Source: CAIWHR01 sp963734085
GTDB lineage: Bacteria; Pseudomonadota; Gammaproteobacteria; Burkholderiales; Casimicrobiaceae
Length of the DNA: 64,000 nt
Reading direction: 5' to 3'
Assembly: GCA_963734085.1 (NCBI GenBank)
Contig: CAVTFT010000018.1
Span: 50,069 to 114,068 of the forward strand
In this document: piece after piece, positions 40,352-49,343 of the stretch
Position numbering within the stretch: the first letter of the stretch is position 1
Layout of the letters: every line of letters starts with the position of its first letter
The notes under the pieces: model-generated
Told to the model about the DNA's origin: nothing
Database searches by the model: none
What the model saw: only the letters and a program-made list of their open reading frames with translations
Made by a program: the position numbers and the translations under genes

Positions 40352-42640
40352 ATGCGTAGGTGGCTGATTTTGCTGGGTGTCATATCGCAGCTTGCCGGAG
40401 GTGCAGCGGCGGCGTTGACCATCAGCGGACAAGTCAGCGTTGGCGGTGCGCCTCTCGCGGGGGCTGTCGTCATGGGGCCCAAAGCGGTTTGTACCGCGAG
40501 CGACTTCGCGGGCAACTACAGTTGCGCGGTTGCGGCGGGCTGGACGGGGACGCTCGCGGCCTACCTCGACGGCTATGCGTTCTCACCGGCAACGCGTGAA
40601 TTCGCCGCGCTCGGTGCGAACCAGACCGGCCAGAACTTCGGCGGCGTCCGCGCCGCCGGCCTGCGCGCGGACGTCGCCATCTTTCGCAAGTCAATCGGCC
40701 GCTTCTTCATCGACGTCAACGGCGACAGCGTTCCAGACATCCAGCCGTATTTCGGCGCTGGCACGAGCGTTCCGCTCGCCGGCGATCTCGACGGCAACGG
40801 GGTCGCCGACCTCGTCGTCTATGGCAACGGACTGTGGTTCGTCGACTACAACCTCGACGGCGGCATCGGCGATCAGGTGTTCGCTCTCGGTGGCGTCGCC
40901 GGCGACGTTCCGCTGCTCTGCGATTTCAACGGCGACGGCACCGACGACCTCGTCATCTACCGCGGCGGCAAATGGTTCGTCAGCACCAAACACAACGGCG
41001 TCGTGGATATCAGGTTCGACTTCGGCCTGCCCGGGGACATCCCACTTTGCGGCGACATCAACGGCGACGGCGTCGCGGACCTCGTCGTCTATCGCAACGG
41101 CGTGTGGTTCATCGACACCAATCGCGACGGCGCCGCGGACATCGTTCTGGTCTACGGCGGCCTTGCGGGCGACATTCCGCTCGTGTTCGATTATGACGGA
41201 GACGGCCACGCCGATCTTGCGATATATCGGAACGGCATCTGGCTGGTCAATACGCAGTTGGACGGGACGGTCCAAACCGTGTTCACGTTCGGAGGAGTGG
41301 GCGACGTGCCGCTCGCGGGGCATTTCAACCGTGCCAACACGCTGTTCGTCAAGGCCGGCAGCCCCTGCAGCCTGGGCTGCACGATGGCGAACCCCTACGG
41401 GACAATCACCAGCGCATGGCAGGACGCTCCGCCCGGCGCTATCGTCCGCATCGCCGCCGGAACGTATCCGGAGAATCTCGCCATTTACTATCCGGGCGTC
41501 AATTACGCGCCCGGCAAGTTCGGCAAGAACGACATCAAGCTGCTCGGGGTGTCGCGCAACAGTGTCGTCGTCGCGCCACCTTCCGGAGACGCGCTCGCTG
41601 CGCAGGGTGCGACCGGCTACGTCGTGCGCGGCATGCGCTTCACCGGTGGCGCGGGCAGCGGGCGCGGGCTCGTGCTGATCGGCGGACCCGGGTCCGTCTC
41701 GCCCGGATTTCCGGGTCCGCAATTCTCGCTCCAGCAGGTCGATGTGGTCGATAGCGGTTCGACGAACGTTCTGCTCACGGGAACCTCGAACGTGCGCATC
41801 CGCGACAGCCGGATCAACCGCAGCCGCACCGGTCACGGCATGTCGCTGTGGCAAGCCTCGTACGCAAGGGTGCGCGATGGCGAGATTCTGCAAAACGGAT
41901 ACACGGTGCCGGCCGGGCCGCCGCTGCCGGATGCCGGCAAGGGCCTGGACGTGCGCCAGGATTCGGAGATCGACGCCCGCCGCAACGTGATTCGCGCCAA
42001 TCTCACACTGGGCGTAAGCGGCGTCGACCGCAGCGTCGTCCGTCTCACGTCCAACGCGATCGACGGATCGGGCTACGACGGCATCATCATCGGCGGTGCC
42101 AATCCCAACGACACGACGACGGCGTACATCACCGGCAACTGGATTGCCGGCAACGGCACCGTGCCGTCTCCGGACGGGTGGAACGGCATCGAGTTCTATA
42201 TCAGCTCGATCGGCGCGCACCAGGTGACCAGCAACTTTTTCGTGGCCAATTCGGCCAACGGCCTGTTCATCGGTTCCGGCACGGTGACGATCACCGGCAA
42301 CTATTTCCAGGGGAACCGGGTCGGCGTGTTCGGCTATTCGGGAGCCAGCTCGACCGACACGACGATGTCGGTCTATGCGAACACCTTCGATTCGAACACC
42401 GTCGAGGGGCTGTTTGCGGAGCGGGAGCTCACCGCGACGAAGAAGATTATCGCAACGATCGGCGGGACGGGGACGGGGCAGCCCAACCTCTTCCGCAACA
42501 TACAGCCGCCCGCATTCTTCGCCATCGCCTGCTATAACATCATTCAGCCGACGTTCGTCTGCCCGTCAGGCGGCAACACGTTCGTCAACAATGTGCGCGA
42601 CATCGACACGGGGAATTGCCCGGCAACCTGCGTCAAATAA
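40352..42640 (+). CDS. Secreted propeller/parallel beta-helix protein
   Basis: The 762-residue protein has a signal peptide (WLILLGVISQLAGGAAAA) and then a short prealbumin-like domain (ISGQVSVGGAPLAGAVVM). Five tandem ~45-residue repeats follow at about residues 110-325, each like LVVYRNGVWFIDTNRDG...GDIPL with DxNGDG acidic loops; they resemble FG-GAP/VCBS calcium-binding blades. From about 340 a right-handed beta-helix (pectate-lyase-like) runs to the end, rich in TGNWIAGNG and SNFFVAN turns. It ends with a cysteine pair (CPATC). The start is supported by a GAGGAG site and the signal peptide. It is probably an extracellular carbohydrate-binding or -cleaving protein; the sigma-54 promoter precedes it. 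Confidence 0.85.
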   Translation: MRRWLILLGVISQLAGGAAAALTISGQVSVGGAPLAGAVVMGPKAVCTASDFAGNYSCAVAAGWTGTLAAYLDGYAFSPATREFAALGANQTGQNFGGVRAAGLRADVAIFRKSIGRFFIDVNGDSVPDIQPYFGAGTSVPLAGDLDGNGVADLVVYGNGLWFVDYNLDGGIGDQVFALGGVAGDVPLLCDFNGDGTDDLVIYRGGKWFVSTKHNGVVDIRFDFGLPGDIPLCGDINGDGVADLVVYRNGVWFIDTNRDGAADIVLVYGGLAGDIPLVFDYDGDGHADLAIYRNGIWLVNTQLDGTVQTVFTFGGVGDVPLAGHFNRANTLFVKAGSPCSLGCTMANPYGTITSAWQDAPPGAIVRIAAGTYPENLAIYYPGVNYAPGKFGKNDIKLLGVSRNSVVVAPPSGDALAAQGATGYVVRGMRFTGGAGSGRGLVLIGGPGSVSPGFPGPQFSLQQVDVVDSGSTNVLLTGTSNVRIRDSRINRSRTGHGMSLWQASYARVRDGEILQNGYTVPAGPPLPDAGKGLDVRQDSEIDARRNVIRANLTLGVSGVDRSVVRLTSNAIDGSGYDGIIIGGANPNDTTTAYITGNWIAGNGTVPSPDGWNGIEFYISSIGAHQVTSNFFVANSANGLFIGSGTVTITGNYFQGNRVGVFGYSGASSTDTTMSVYANTFDSNTVEGLFAERELTATKKIIATIGGTGTGQPNLFRNIQPPAFFAIACYNIIQPTFVCPSGGNTFVNNVRDIDTGNCPATCVK

Positions 42641-42684
42641 GAGAGAACATCCCGAAGGTCGCCTGCGGAGAAGGGGCGTCCGGC

Positions 42685-43191
42685 TCATATGAACTCCAGG
42701 ATGCGGCCCGTCGCACACGCAAGTCCGCGCGCCGCGCTTCCGATCAGCAGATACACCGCGTAGCGCCCGCGCGGCAGCGAGTCGGCGCTCGCGACCAGCT
42801 CGAATCCGGCGTTTTGCAAACCCGGCCCGTTAGCGCCCAGTATCGCGGCGACGTCGGGACGGGGGCGGCGGATCGTCGTGACCGCGAAGAAGCGCGCGCG
42901 ATCGCCGGGCGCGACAAGCTCCACGACCACCCACGGCGACGCGGTCTGCGTCGCGTTCTCGAGTGCCCATCCGGAGATTACGATCGGCTTGAGGGTCCCG
43001 GTGCGCCATCCGCCCCTGGTCCCGGTGCCACTGACGAACTCCAAGTTGCAGCGCCCACCAGGAACAAACGCGAGTCCGCGTGCGGGCTCGGGTATTGCGC
43101 TGCCGAACGACTGCGGCTCCGGCTGCTTCGCGCAGGCGACGGCGAGGACCGCGGCCACCGATACGGCCGCGAATCTGCGCTTCGATTTCAA
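42685..43191 (-). CDS. Putative lipoprotein
   Basis: The 168-residue protein has a lipobox in SVAAVLAVACAKQPEP, so the mature protein starts at the cysteine. The domain is beta-like (ARGLAFVPGGRCNLEFVSG, WALENATQTASPWVVVEL, GRYAVYLLIGSAARGLACA). I do not recognise it. The start is a TTG at 43191 overlapping the LysE stop (TTGA), which suggests coupling; no ATG or GTG precedes the signal sequence in a better place. Confidence 0.65.
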   Translation of the reverse strand: MKSKRRFAAVSVAAVLAVACAKQPEPQSFGSAIPEPARGLAFVPGGRCNLEFVSGTGTRGGWRTGTLKPIVISGWALENATQTASPWVVVELVAPGDRARFFAVTTIRRPRPDVAAILGANGPGLQNAGFELVASADSLPRGRYAVYLLIGSAARGLACATGRILEFI

Positions 43192-43817
43192 ACCGCTCGC
43201 CGGAACGTCGCGAGCAGCGCGCCCGCCGCGATGAACAGCCCGCCGAAGACGCGGTTCACCGCGCGAACGTGCGCCGGTGCGCGCAGAAGGCGGAGGACCT
43301 TTGCCGCGAGCCCCGTGTAAACGCTCATCACGACGAGGTCGGTGAAGACGAGCGTCGCCGCGCAGAGCAAGTACTGAACGAGCTGCGGCCTCGCGGGATC
43401 GATGAACTGCGGCAGTACGGCGAGCATGAACACGATGCCCTTCGGATTTGTCGCGTTGACGAGAAAACCCCGCGCCACGAGTTCGCGGATCGTGCCACCA
43501 TCGCGACGGTCGTCGCCCGGCGCCACCGGCCTTGCCGGCGCGCGCCACTGCTCGATGCCCAGCCAGACTAGATAAGCAACGCCCGCCCATTTGATCGCGG
43601 CGAAGGCGAGCGTCGATGCGGCAAGCACGGCGCCAAGGCCGGCGCCGACGAGCGCGAGCACGGTGAGAAGGCCGATCTCGAGACCGAGGATGTTCCAGAG
43701 TCCGCGCACGTAGCCGTAACGCATGCCCGCCGCCATGCACGAGAGCGCGCCGGGTCCCGGCGACACGCTGATGAGCCACGATGCGACGAAGAACGCAAGC
43801 CAGGTGGTGAGCGGCAT
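43188..43817 (-). CDS. LysE-family translocator
   Basis: The 209-residue membrane protein belongs to the LysE/RhtB exporter family. It starts LTTWLAFFVASWLISVSPGP and continues GALSCMAAGMRYGYVRGLWN, the family signature, with about six helices. Members export amino acids such as lysine or threonine, or related metabolites; the substrate is not evident. I choose the ATG at 43817, which begins the first helix, over a frame extending to 43874. The downstream lipoprotein gene overlaps its stop. Confidence 0.88.
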   Translation of the reverse strand: MPLTTWLAFFVASWLISVSPGPGALSCMAAGMRYGYVRGLWNILGLEIGLLTVLALVGAGLGAVLAASTLAFAAIKWAGVAYLVWLGIEQWRAPARPVAPGDDRRDGGTIRELVARGFLVNATNPKGIVFMLAVLPQFIDPARPQLVQYLLCAATLVFTDLVVMSVYTGLAAKVLRLLRAPAHVRAVNRVFGGLFIAAGALLATFRRAV

Positions 43818-43914
43818 GAATCGGGATACGACTCGATGGCGAATGGTTTCATTGTAGCGCCGATTCGCAGCCAAGGACCGTTGCGCCGCCGAAGCTGCGT
43901 TCGCCGGATCGGCG

Positions 43915-45051
43915 TCAGTCGAGCGTGCTGCGGAACGATCGCAAGCCGACGGCGATCACGACAGCCATGAACAGGGCGATCGGCCACGCCTCGGACCCGA
44001 TCTCGGCGAAGCCGTTGCCTTTGAGGAGCACGCCACGCACGATGCGCAGAAAGTGCGTGAGCGGCAGCACTTCGCCGATCCACTGCGCCCAGCGGGGCAT
44101 GCCGCGAAACGGAAACATGAAGCCAGAGAGCAGGATCGACGGCAGGAAGAAGAAGAACGTCATCTGCATCGCCTGCAGCTGATTGCGCGCGATCGACGAG
44201 AACGTGAGGCCGAGCGTGAGATTCGCCGCGATGAACAGCAGCACCGCGAGATAGAGGACAGCGAGGCTTCCCTGGACCGGCACGCCGAACATCACGCGGG
44301 CGAGGAACAGGATCAGCGACACCTGGATCAGACCGATCAGCACATACGGAACGATCTTGCCCGTCATCACCTCCGCCGCAGTCGCGGGCGTCGCGAGCAG
44401 GTTCTCGATCGTGCCGCGCTCGCGCTCGCGGGTAATCGCGAGCCCGGTCATCATCACCATCGTCATCGTGAGGATCACGCCCATCAGCCCGGGCACGATG
44501 TTGTATTGCGTGATCGCTTCCGGGTTGTAGCGCGCGTGAATCCGGACTTCGAACGGACCTGGCGACGCGGCGAGCGGCGCAAGGGGTCCGACGAGATCAC
44601 GCGCGAGCGCGCCCGTCGAAAGCTGGTTCACGGCCGCGATCGCGTTGCCGGTCGCTGCCGGATCGGTGGCGTCCGCCTCGACCAGGATTGCGGGACGCTC
44701 GCCGCGCACGAGCGCGCGCGCGAAGCCTTCCGGGATCGTGACGACGAACTGGGTGACGCCGGTCGCGAGCAACCGGTTTGCCTCGGCTTCGTCATTCGCC
44801 TCACGGACGAAATCGAAGTATTCGCTGTTCTTCAATCCGGCGAGGATATCGCGCGAAAACTCGCTGCGGTCAACGTCGAGGGCGGCGGCCGGCAGATGCT
44901 TCGGATCGGAGTTGATCGCGAACCCGAACAACACGAGCTGGAGGATCGGGATGCCGACGATCATCGCGAACGTGAGGCGGTCACGCTTGAGCTGGATGAA
45001 TTCCTTGCCGACGATCCCCATCCAGCGCGACCAGGAAAAATAGCGGCTCAT
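43915..45051 (-). CDS. ABC-2 type exporter permease
   Basis: The 378-residue permease is of the YhhJ/YbhS type. It has one N-terminal helix (LTFAMIVGIPILQLVLFGFA), a large extracytoplasmic domain, and then five more helices, including VLYLAVLLFIAANLTLGLTF, MQMTFFFFLPSILLSGFMFP and the ALFMAVVIAVGL end. It partners the ATP-binding protein encoded upstream. Export of hydrophobic compounds or drugs is typical but not proven. A ~85-bp repeat lies between it and the ATPase gene. Only one permease is present, whereas Ybh-type operons often encode two. Confidence 0.88.
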   Translation of the reverse strand: MSRYFSWSRWMGIVGKEFIQLKRDRLTFAMIVGIPILQLVLFGFAINSDPKHLPAAALDVDRSEFSRDILAGLKNSEYFDFVREANDEAEANRLLATGVTQFVVTIPEGFARALVRGERPAILVEADATDPAATGNAIAAVNQLSTGALARDLVGPLAPLAASPGPFEVRIHARYNPEAITQYNIVPGLMGVILTMTMVMMTGLAITRERERGTIENLLATPATAAEVMTGKIVPYVLIGLIQVSLILFLARVMFGVPVQGSLAVLYLAVLLFIAANLTLGLTFSSIARNQLQAMQMTFFFFLPSILLSGFMFPFRGMPRWAQWIGEVLPLTHFLRIVRGVLLKGNGFAEIGSEAWPIALFMAVVIAVGLRSFRSTLD

Positions 45052-45054
45052 GGG

Positions 45055-45139
45055 TGTGCCCCCACGCTTGCGGCTACCGCCGCTGCGCTGCCCCCCAGGG
45101 GGAGTGATTCGCGCCTTGGGGCGGCCCTGCAGCGCTCAT
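45055..45139. repeat. Intergenic repeat copy A
   Basis: About 85 bp, containing CCCCACGCTTGCGGCT and the short palindrome-like run CCCCCCAGGGGG. A close copy lies at 46117-46202 and a shorter one at 46203-46265. It sits between the permease and ATPase genes. Confidence 0.8.
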
Positions 45140-45167
45140 CGGTGCAGCCCACGCGTGCGGTTGTCGC

Positions 45168-46127
45168 TCAAGCCGCCGCCCTGTCGTTGTCGTTGTCGCG
45201 TTCGGCGGTGCGCATCAGGTGGATGAACACGTCCTCGAGGCCGGGGCTGACGCGCTCCCAGTGCCAGCGCCGGTCGTCGCGCAGCGGCGCCAGGTCGCGG
45301 TCGAGCCGCGCCGCATCGCGCCCGACGACGTGCAGCGTCTCGCCGAACGCCGCGACCTGCTCGACCGAGGGGAGCGTGCGAAGCTTGTCCGCGAGTGAAG
45401 CAAGGTCCGGCCCCTCGACGGTCCAGCCGACGAGCGCCTGCCCGGCGGTTACCTCGGCGGCAGTGCCCTGCGCCAGCAGGCGCCCGTTGAGAATGTAGGC
45501 GAGCTTGTGGCAGCGCTCGGCTTCGTCCATGTAATGCGTGCTCACGAGCACGGTGATGCCCGCCGCGGCGAACCGGTGCAGCTCTTCCCAGAACTCGCGT
45601 CGTGCCTTGGGATCCACTCCCGCGGTCGGCTCGTCGAGCAGCAGGAGCTGCGGTTCGTGCAGCACGCACGCGGCAAGCGCGAGCCGCTGTTTCCAGCCGC
45701 CCGACAGCGTGCCCGCGAGCTGATCGCCGCGGGCCGCGAGGCCGAGCCGCTCGAGCGCCGCCTCGACCTTTTCGCGCTGCTCGGGCATTCCGTACATGCG
45801 CGCGATGAAACGCAGGTTCTCGCGGATCGTGAGGTCGTCCCAGAACGAGAACCTCTGCGTCATGTAGCCGACGTGGCATTTGATCTCGTAGGTCTCCCGC
45901 CGGATGTCGTAACCGAGACAGGTGCCTTCACCGCTGTCAGGCGTGAGCAGCCCGCACAGCATCCGGATCGTCGTCGTCTTGCCGCTGCCGTTCGGCCCCA
46001 GGAATCCGAAGATCTCGCCGCGACGCACCGACAACGCGAGGTCGCGCACGACATGGTGCGTACCGAAGTGCTTGTTGAGACCGCGGACGTCGATGACGAC
46101 GTCGTTCGCGGGATGATGTGCCCCCAC
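45168..46127 (-). CDS. ABC exporter ATP-binding protein
   Basis: The ATPase has a complete nucleotide-binding domain. Walker A is FGFLGPNGSGKTTTIRML, the Q-loop YMTQRFSFWDDLT, the signature LSGGWKQRLALAACVL, Walker B LLLLDEPTAGVDPKARREF and the switch His in VLVSTHYMDEAERC. I set the start at the GTG at 46127 (VGAHHPAND...), giving 319 residues. The frame is open to an ATG at 46265, but those 46 extra codons are the intergenic repeat read as protein (containing NHTPSGGS twice), so they are doubtful. It is encoded between the HlyD-family gene and the permease, and belongs to the same exporter. Confidence 0.9.
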   Translation of the reverse strand: MGAHHPANDVVIDVRGLNKHFGTHHVVRDLALSVRRGEIFGFLGPNGSGKTTTIRMLCGLLTPDSGEGTCLGYDIRRETYEIKCHVGYMTQRFSFWDDLTIRENLRFIARMYGMPEQREKVEAALERLGLAARGDQLAGTLSGGWKQRLALAACVLHEPQLLLLDEPTAGVDPKARREFWEELHRFAAAGITVLVSTHYMDEAERCHKLAYILNGRLLAQGTAAEVTAGQALVGWTVEGPDLASLADKLRTLPSVEQVAAFGETLHVVGRDAARLDRDLAPLRDDRRWHWERVSPGLEDVFIHLMRTAERDNDNDRAAA

Positions 46128-46265
46128 GCTTGCGGCTGTCGCCGCTGCGCTGCCCCCCGAGGGGGTGTGATTCGCGCCTTGGGGCGGCCCGGCGGCGCTC
46201 ATTGTGCCCCCAGGCTTGCGGCTGTCGCCGCTGCCCCCCGAGGGGGTGTGATTCATTGCGCTCAT
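46117..46265. repeat. Intergenic repeat copies B and C, tandem
   Basis: Copy B (46117-46202) matches copy A almost throughout. Copy C (46203-46265) is a shorter version with the middle GCGCCTTGGGGCGGCC part missing. Both end CGCTCAT, which provides the out-of-place ATG reading for the ATPase. A further partial element with CCCCCTCGGGGGGAAGCG lies near 46331. Repeats separate the HlyD-family and ATPase genes. Confidence 0.82.
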
Positions 46266-46371
46266 GGGCCCGCGGACCCGCCTGCGGCGCTCAGGGCCTC
46301 CCGCCGAGCCGCCTCAAAAGAGGCCCGCATCCCCCTCGGGGGGAAGCGAACGAAGTGAGCTTGGGAGCTCA

Positions 46372-47313
46372 TCATTTCGGCGGAACGGGCAGCGTGACGT
46401 CGACCGGCTGTCCGGGTTTGAGCTTGACGGCGTCGGCCAGCGCCGGGCGCGCTTCGATCAGGAACACGAGCTTTGCGCGCACATCCTTCGAGTAGAGCAC
46501 CGGCGGCGTGAACTCGGCCTTGTCCGAGACGAAGTCGATCTGCGCCGCGATCGGCGCCCCGCATCCGTCGCACGCGAGCGTCACCTGCATCCCTGGCTTC
46601 AGCCGAGCGAGCTCCGACTCCGGGACGTAGAATCGCGCCTTCACGTTGGCGGGTGGCAGGATGCTGACGACGGGGCTGCCGGCAGGGACGAAGTCACCGG
46701 GGTTGTAATACGTGTCGTGGACGAGGCCCGCCGCCGGCGCAGCCATCGCCCGCTGCGCGAGCCGCCATTCGTTCTGTGCCAGGACTTCGCGCGCGGCCTT
46801 CGCGTCGGCTTCCGCCGCCCGGATTTCGTCGGGGCGCGCGGGAAGCTTTTGCGTGGTGACGTTCGCCTCGAGCTCGGTCACGTGCGCTTCGTCACGTCTG
46901 GCTGCGGTTCGCGCGTCGTCGAGCGCGGCGCTGCTCACGAAGCCGTCCGTGTAGAGCTTCTGCTGGCGCTTGAGGTTGGCTGCAGAAAGATCGCGCGCGG
47001 CGCGCGCCTGCTGCAGCTGTTCGGCGATCATTTCGACCTCGGGCGGTCGCTTGCCCGTCTGCATGTTGGCGAGCCGCGCCTCGGCGCTGTGCAGGCGTTG
47101 CTCGGCTTCGCGGCGCGCCGCGGTCTCGTTGTCGCGCTCGAGCGCGAACAGCGGCGCGCCGGCAATCACCTCGGAACCGCGCCTCACCGAAAGCTGTTGC
47201 AACGTGCCGGCGAAAGGCGCGCCGACACGCAGGTACTCGCCTTCGATGTAGCCCTGGATCGGCCGTTCTGCACTGGAACCACAGGCGACCAACGCGATCA
47301 CCAGGAACGACAT
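46372..47313 (-). CDS. HlyD-family periplasmic adaptor
   Basis: The 313-residue membrane-fusion protein has a lipoprotein-like start (MSFLVIALVACGSS), which I take as the true N-terminus; the frame extends 26 codons further. A biotinyl-lipoyl-like half motif is in GAPFAGTLQQLSVRRGSEVI. A coiled-coil hairpin follows (LQQARAARDLSAANLKRQQK and onward), then the returning beta segment AAPAAGLVHDTYYNPGDFVP. It resembles YhiI/YbhG adaptors. It would couple the ABC exporter to an outer-membrane channel such as TolC. It heads the operon with the ATPase and permease. Confidence 0.9.
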   Translation of the reverse strand: MSFLVIALVACGSSAERPIQGYIEGEYLRVGAPFAGTLQQLSVRRGSEVIAGAPLFALERDNETAARREAEQRLHSAEARLANMQTGKRPPEVEMIAEQLQQARAARDLSAANLKRQQKLYTDGFVSSAALDDARTAARRDEAHVTELEANVTTQKLPARPDEIRAAEADAKAAREVLAQNEWRLAQRAMAAPAAGLVHDTYYNPGDFVPAGSPVVSILPPANVKARFYVPESELARLKPGMQVTLACDGCGAPIAAQIDFVSDKAEFTPPVLYSKDVRAKLVFLIEARPALADAVKLKPGQPVDVTLPVPPK

Positions 47314-47422
47314 CCACGCCGATCGCGTGACACCGCCGTGGAAGCTCACCAGTGCAGACGCCACGCCTTCGGCTCCCGCGATTCCCGCCACGGCCGGGGG
47401 CCGGTCGGCCGCGGCTCCATGT

Positions 47423-48610
47423 TTACCGCGCGCGTCCGCGCATCGACGCCGGATGGCCGGGCAATGCCAGCCGCTTGCCCGTGTCGACCAGCTGGTCGCC
47501 GTCGACGCGCAGGATCGAAATATCGCTGTCCAAGAAGTTGCCGACGTAGAGATACTTGCCGTCGTCGCTGAACACGGCGCCTTCAGCCAGTCCGCGCACC
47601 TCGACTTCGTTCGTCTTCGTGACCTTCTTGCCGTCGATCTTCAGCGCGACCACGGTCGAATTGCGGTTGTAGAAGAAGGCCTTCTTGTCGGCGTTGCTGC
47701 CGCGGAGGAGCACGGCCACGGCCAGCTTTCCGGTCGGGCTGATCGCGAACCCCTCGGGGCCGTCGCCGACGACGACCTTGTCGATCACGCGCGGCGGCTT
47801 CGCTTCGAGGTCGATGACGCTCACCGTATCGACGTTGCCGTCGGCATTGCCGGCGGCTCCGTTGTCAGCGCTCAGCGCGAGCTTCCCATCAGGCGTGATG
47901 TCGACGTTGTAGGGCCATTGTCCCGCCGGCATATCCTGCTTGTTGTAGGTGACCTTGTCGCCATCGATGTCGAGCAGCGCGACCTTGTGACCGGGAAATT
48001 TCGCCGCGATCGCGCGCTTGCCGTCCGGTGCGATCGCCACGTGGGCGACCATCTCGCCCATCGGCACCGTGTCGACGAGCTTCACCGACTGGCCGGAGAT
48101 CTTGACGACGCTAATCGAATTGTCCGCGCGATTGGCGATCAATGCGAGGTCGCCGGCACGATTGATCGACAGGCCCGAGGGCTGCTTGCCGACGATCACC
48201 GTGTCGATCAGCTTCGGCGGATTTGCCGTGAGATCGATCACGTAGAGCTTGTTGTCGGGCACCGGTTTCCAACCCGCGCCGTCGGCCACGTAATCCATCG
48301 AGTTGGCGACGAGCGCGAGCTTGCCGTCCGGCGTGATCTGCAGGTTGACGGGAGGCCCGAAGATCGTGTTCATCAGTGGCAAGGTCGCGATGATTTTCGG
48401 CGCGAGCGGGTCGGTGCCGATATCAACAATCAGCACGTGATCCTTGCCCGGTGCCAGGAAGACGAATTTACCCGCATCGTCGACCGCGATCTTTTCGTCA
48501 TCGCCGACAAGCATCAGCTCGCGTGCCCCGGACGGCAACGCCGCGCCCGCGGCGGTCAATGCGATAACCAGCACTAGCGTGCCAAAGCGCGTTTGGCTCA
48601 GCGTTTTCAT
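47423..48610 (-). CDS. Periplasmic YVTN beta-propeller protein (YncE-like)
   Basis: The 395-residue product has a signal peptide (FGTLVLVIALTAAGAALPSG) and then a seven-bladed-propeller repeat pattern: ITPDGKLALVANS, INRAGDLALIANRADNSISV, IAPDGKRAIAAKFPGHKVAL, ITPDGKLALSADNG and DDGKYLYVGNFLDSDISIL. YncE-like proteins bind DNA or ligands in some bacteria, but the general role is unclear. No catalytic residues are obvious. It is on the same strand as the HlyD-ABC operon and lies about 110 bp upstream of the HlyD-family start; the link is uncertain. Confidence 0.85.
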   Translation of the reverse strand: MKTLSQTRFGTLVLVIALTAAGAALPSGARELMLVGDDEKIAVDDAGKFVFLAPGKDHVLIVDIGTDPLAPKIIATLPLMNTIFGPPVNLQITPDGKLALVANSMDYVADGAGWKPVPDNKLYVIDLTANPPKLIDTVIVGKQPSGLSINRAGDLALIANRADNSISVVKISGQSVKLVDTVPMGEMVAHVAIAPDGKRAIAAKFPGHKVALLDIDGDKVTYNKQDMPAGQWPYNVDITPDGKLALSADNGAAGNADGNVDTVSVIDLEAKPPRVIDKVVVGDGPEGFAISPTGKLAVAVLLRGSNADKKAFFYNRNSTVVALKIDGKKVTKTNEVEVRGLAEGAVFSDDGKYLYVGNFLDSDISILRVDGDQLVDTGKRLALPGHPASMRGRAR

Positions 48611-48718
48611 GGCGCTCCTCCTTTAGGACGTGCGGCCAAGCTTACCTACGACGCCTCGAGAACGCCAGCGCTTCACCCGGCCCGCCGGGTCCAGCTTCGC
48701 GCGGCGTTGGGCGGCAGC

Positions 48719-49324
48719 TCAGTATTTGATGCTGCACCCGTACGGTGTCGTGCTCGCGACGGTGACGGGCTTGCCGGATCGCGCTTCGGTCAGCGCCGCG
48801 CTGACGTAGTTGTGCGCCACTTTCACGTCGGCAGGATTGGTCGAGCGCCGGTCGTCGATTGCGCCGTTGTAGAGCACGTTGCCGTCCGGTCCGATGACGA
48901 TCATCTGCGGCGTCGTCTTGGCGGCGTAGGCGCGGGCCGTTGCGCTGGTGCCGTCGACGAGCGTCGCCGTCTGCGCCGCGCCCTGCGCGCGCATCCAGTC
49001 GGCCACCTGCGCGGGAGTCTTCCACTCGAAATGACTCGCGTTCGTCGAATTGATCGACAGCCAGACGACATCGCGAGCGGTCCACGCCTTCTGCAGGTCC
49101 TGCATGTTGCGGCTCGTGTAATGCTTGCCCACGAACGGGCACTCCGGATTCGTCCATTCGAGGACCACGTACTTGCCGCGGAAATCGGCGAGCCTCACCG
49201 AATTGCCCGCGGTGTCGGAGAGCGTCAACGCGGGTGCGGGCGCGCCCGGCGATTGTGCCGCTGCGACGGCCGACACCAGCGCGATGCCGAGAAAAAGAGG
49301 AACGGCGGGAAGCGCAATTCGCAT
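48719..49324 (-). CDS. Thioredoxin-fold (AhpC/redoxin-like) exported protein
   Basis: The 201-residue protein starts with a signal peptide (ALPAVPLFLGIALVSAVAAA) and has a redoxin fold: RGKYVVLEWTNPECPFVGKH, VVWLSINSTNASHFEW, TTPQMIVIGPDGNVLYNG. Only one cysteine lies in the usual active-site region (PECPF), so it may be a one-cysteine peroxiredoxin-like or structural protein. The end, YGCSIKY, carries another cysteine and echoes the cytosolic paralogue at 61.4 kb, which ends near GCSIKW. It is encoded 20 bp after the DsbD/ScsB-type gene, probably as its redox partner. Confidence 0.82.
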   Translation of the reverse strand: MRIALPAVPLFLGIALVSAVAAAQSPGAPAPALTLSDTAGNSVRLADFRGKYVVLEWTNPECPFVGKHYTSRNMQDLQKAWTARDVVWLSINSTNASHFEWKTPAQVADWMRAQGAAQTATLVDGTSATARAYAAKTTPQMIVIGPDGNVLYNGAIDDRRSTNPADVKVAHNYVSAALTEARSGKPVTVASTTPYGCSIKY

Positions 49325-49343
49325 CGTGTCCTCCGATGGCAAG

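Noticed and set aside
46128..46265. N-terminal 46 codons of the ABC ATPase
   Set aside because: They are the intergenic repeat read as protein; a GTG at 46127 gives the normal family N-terminus.
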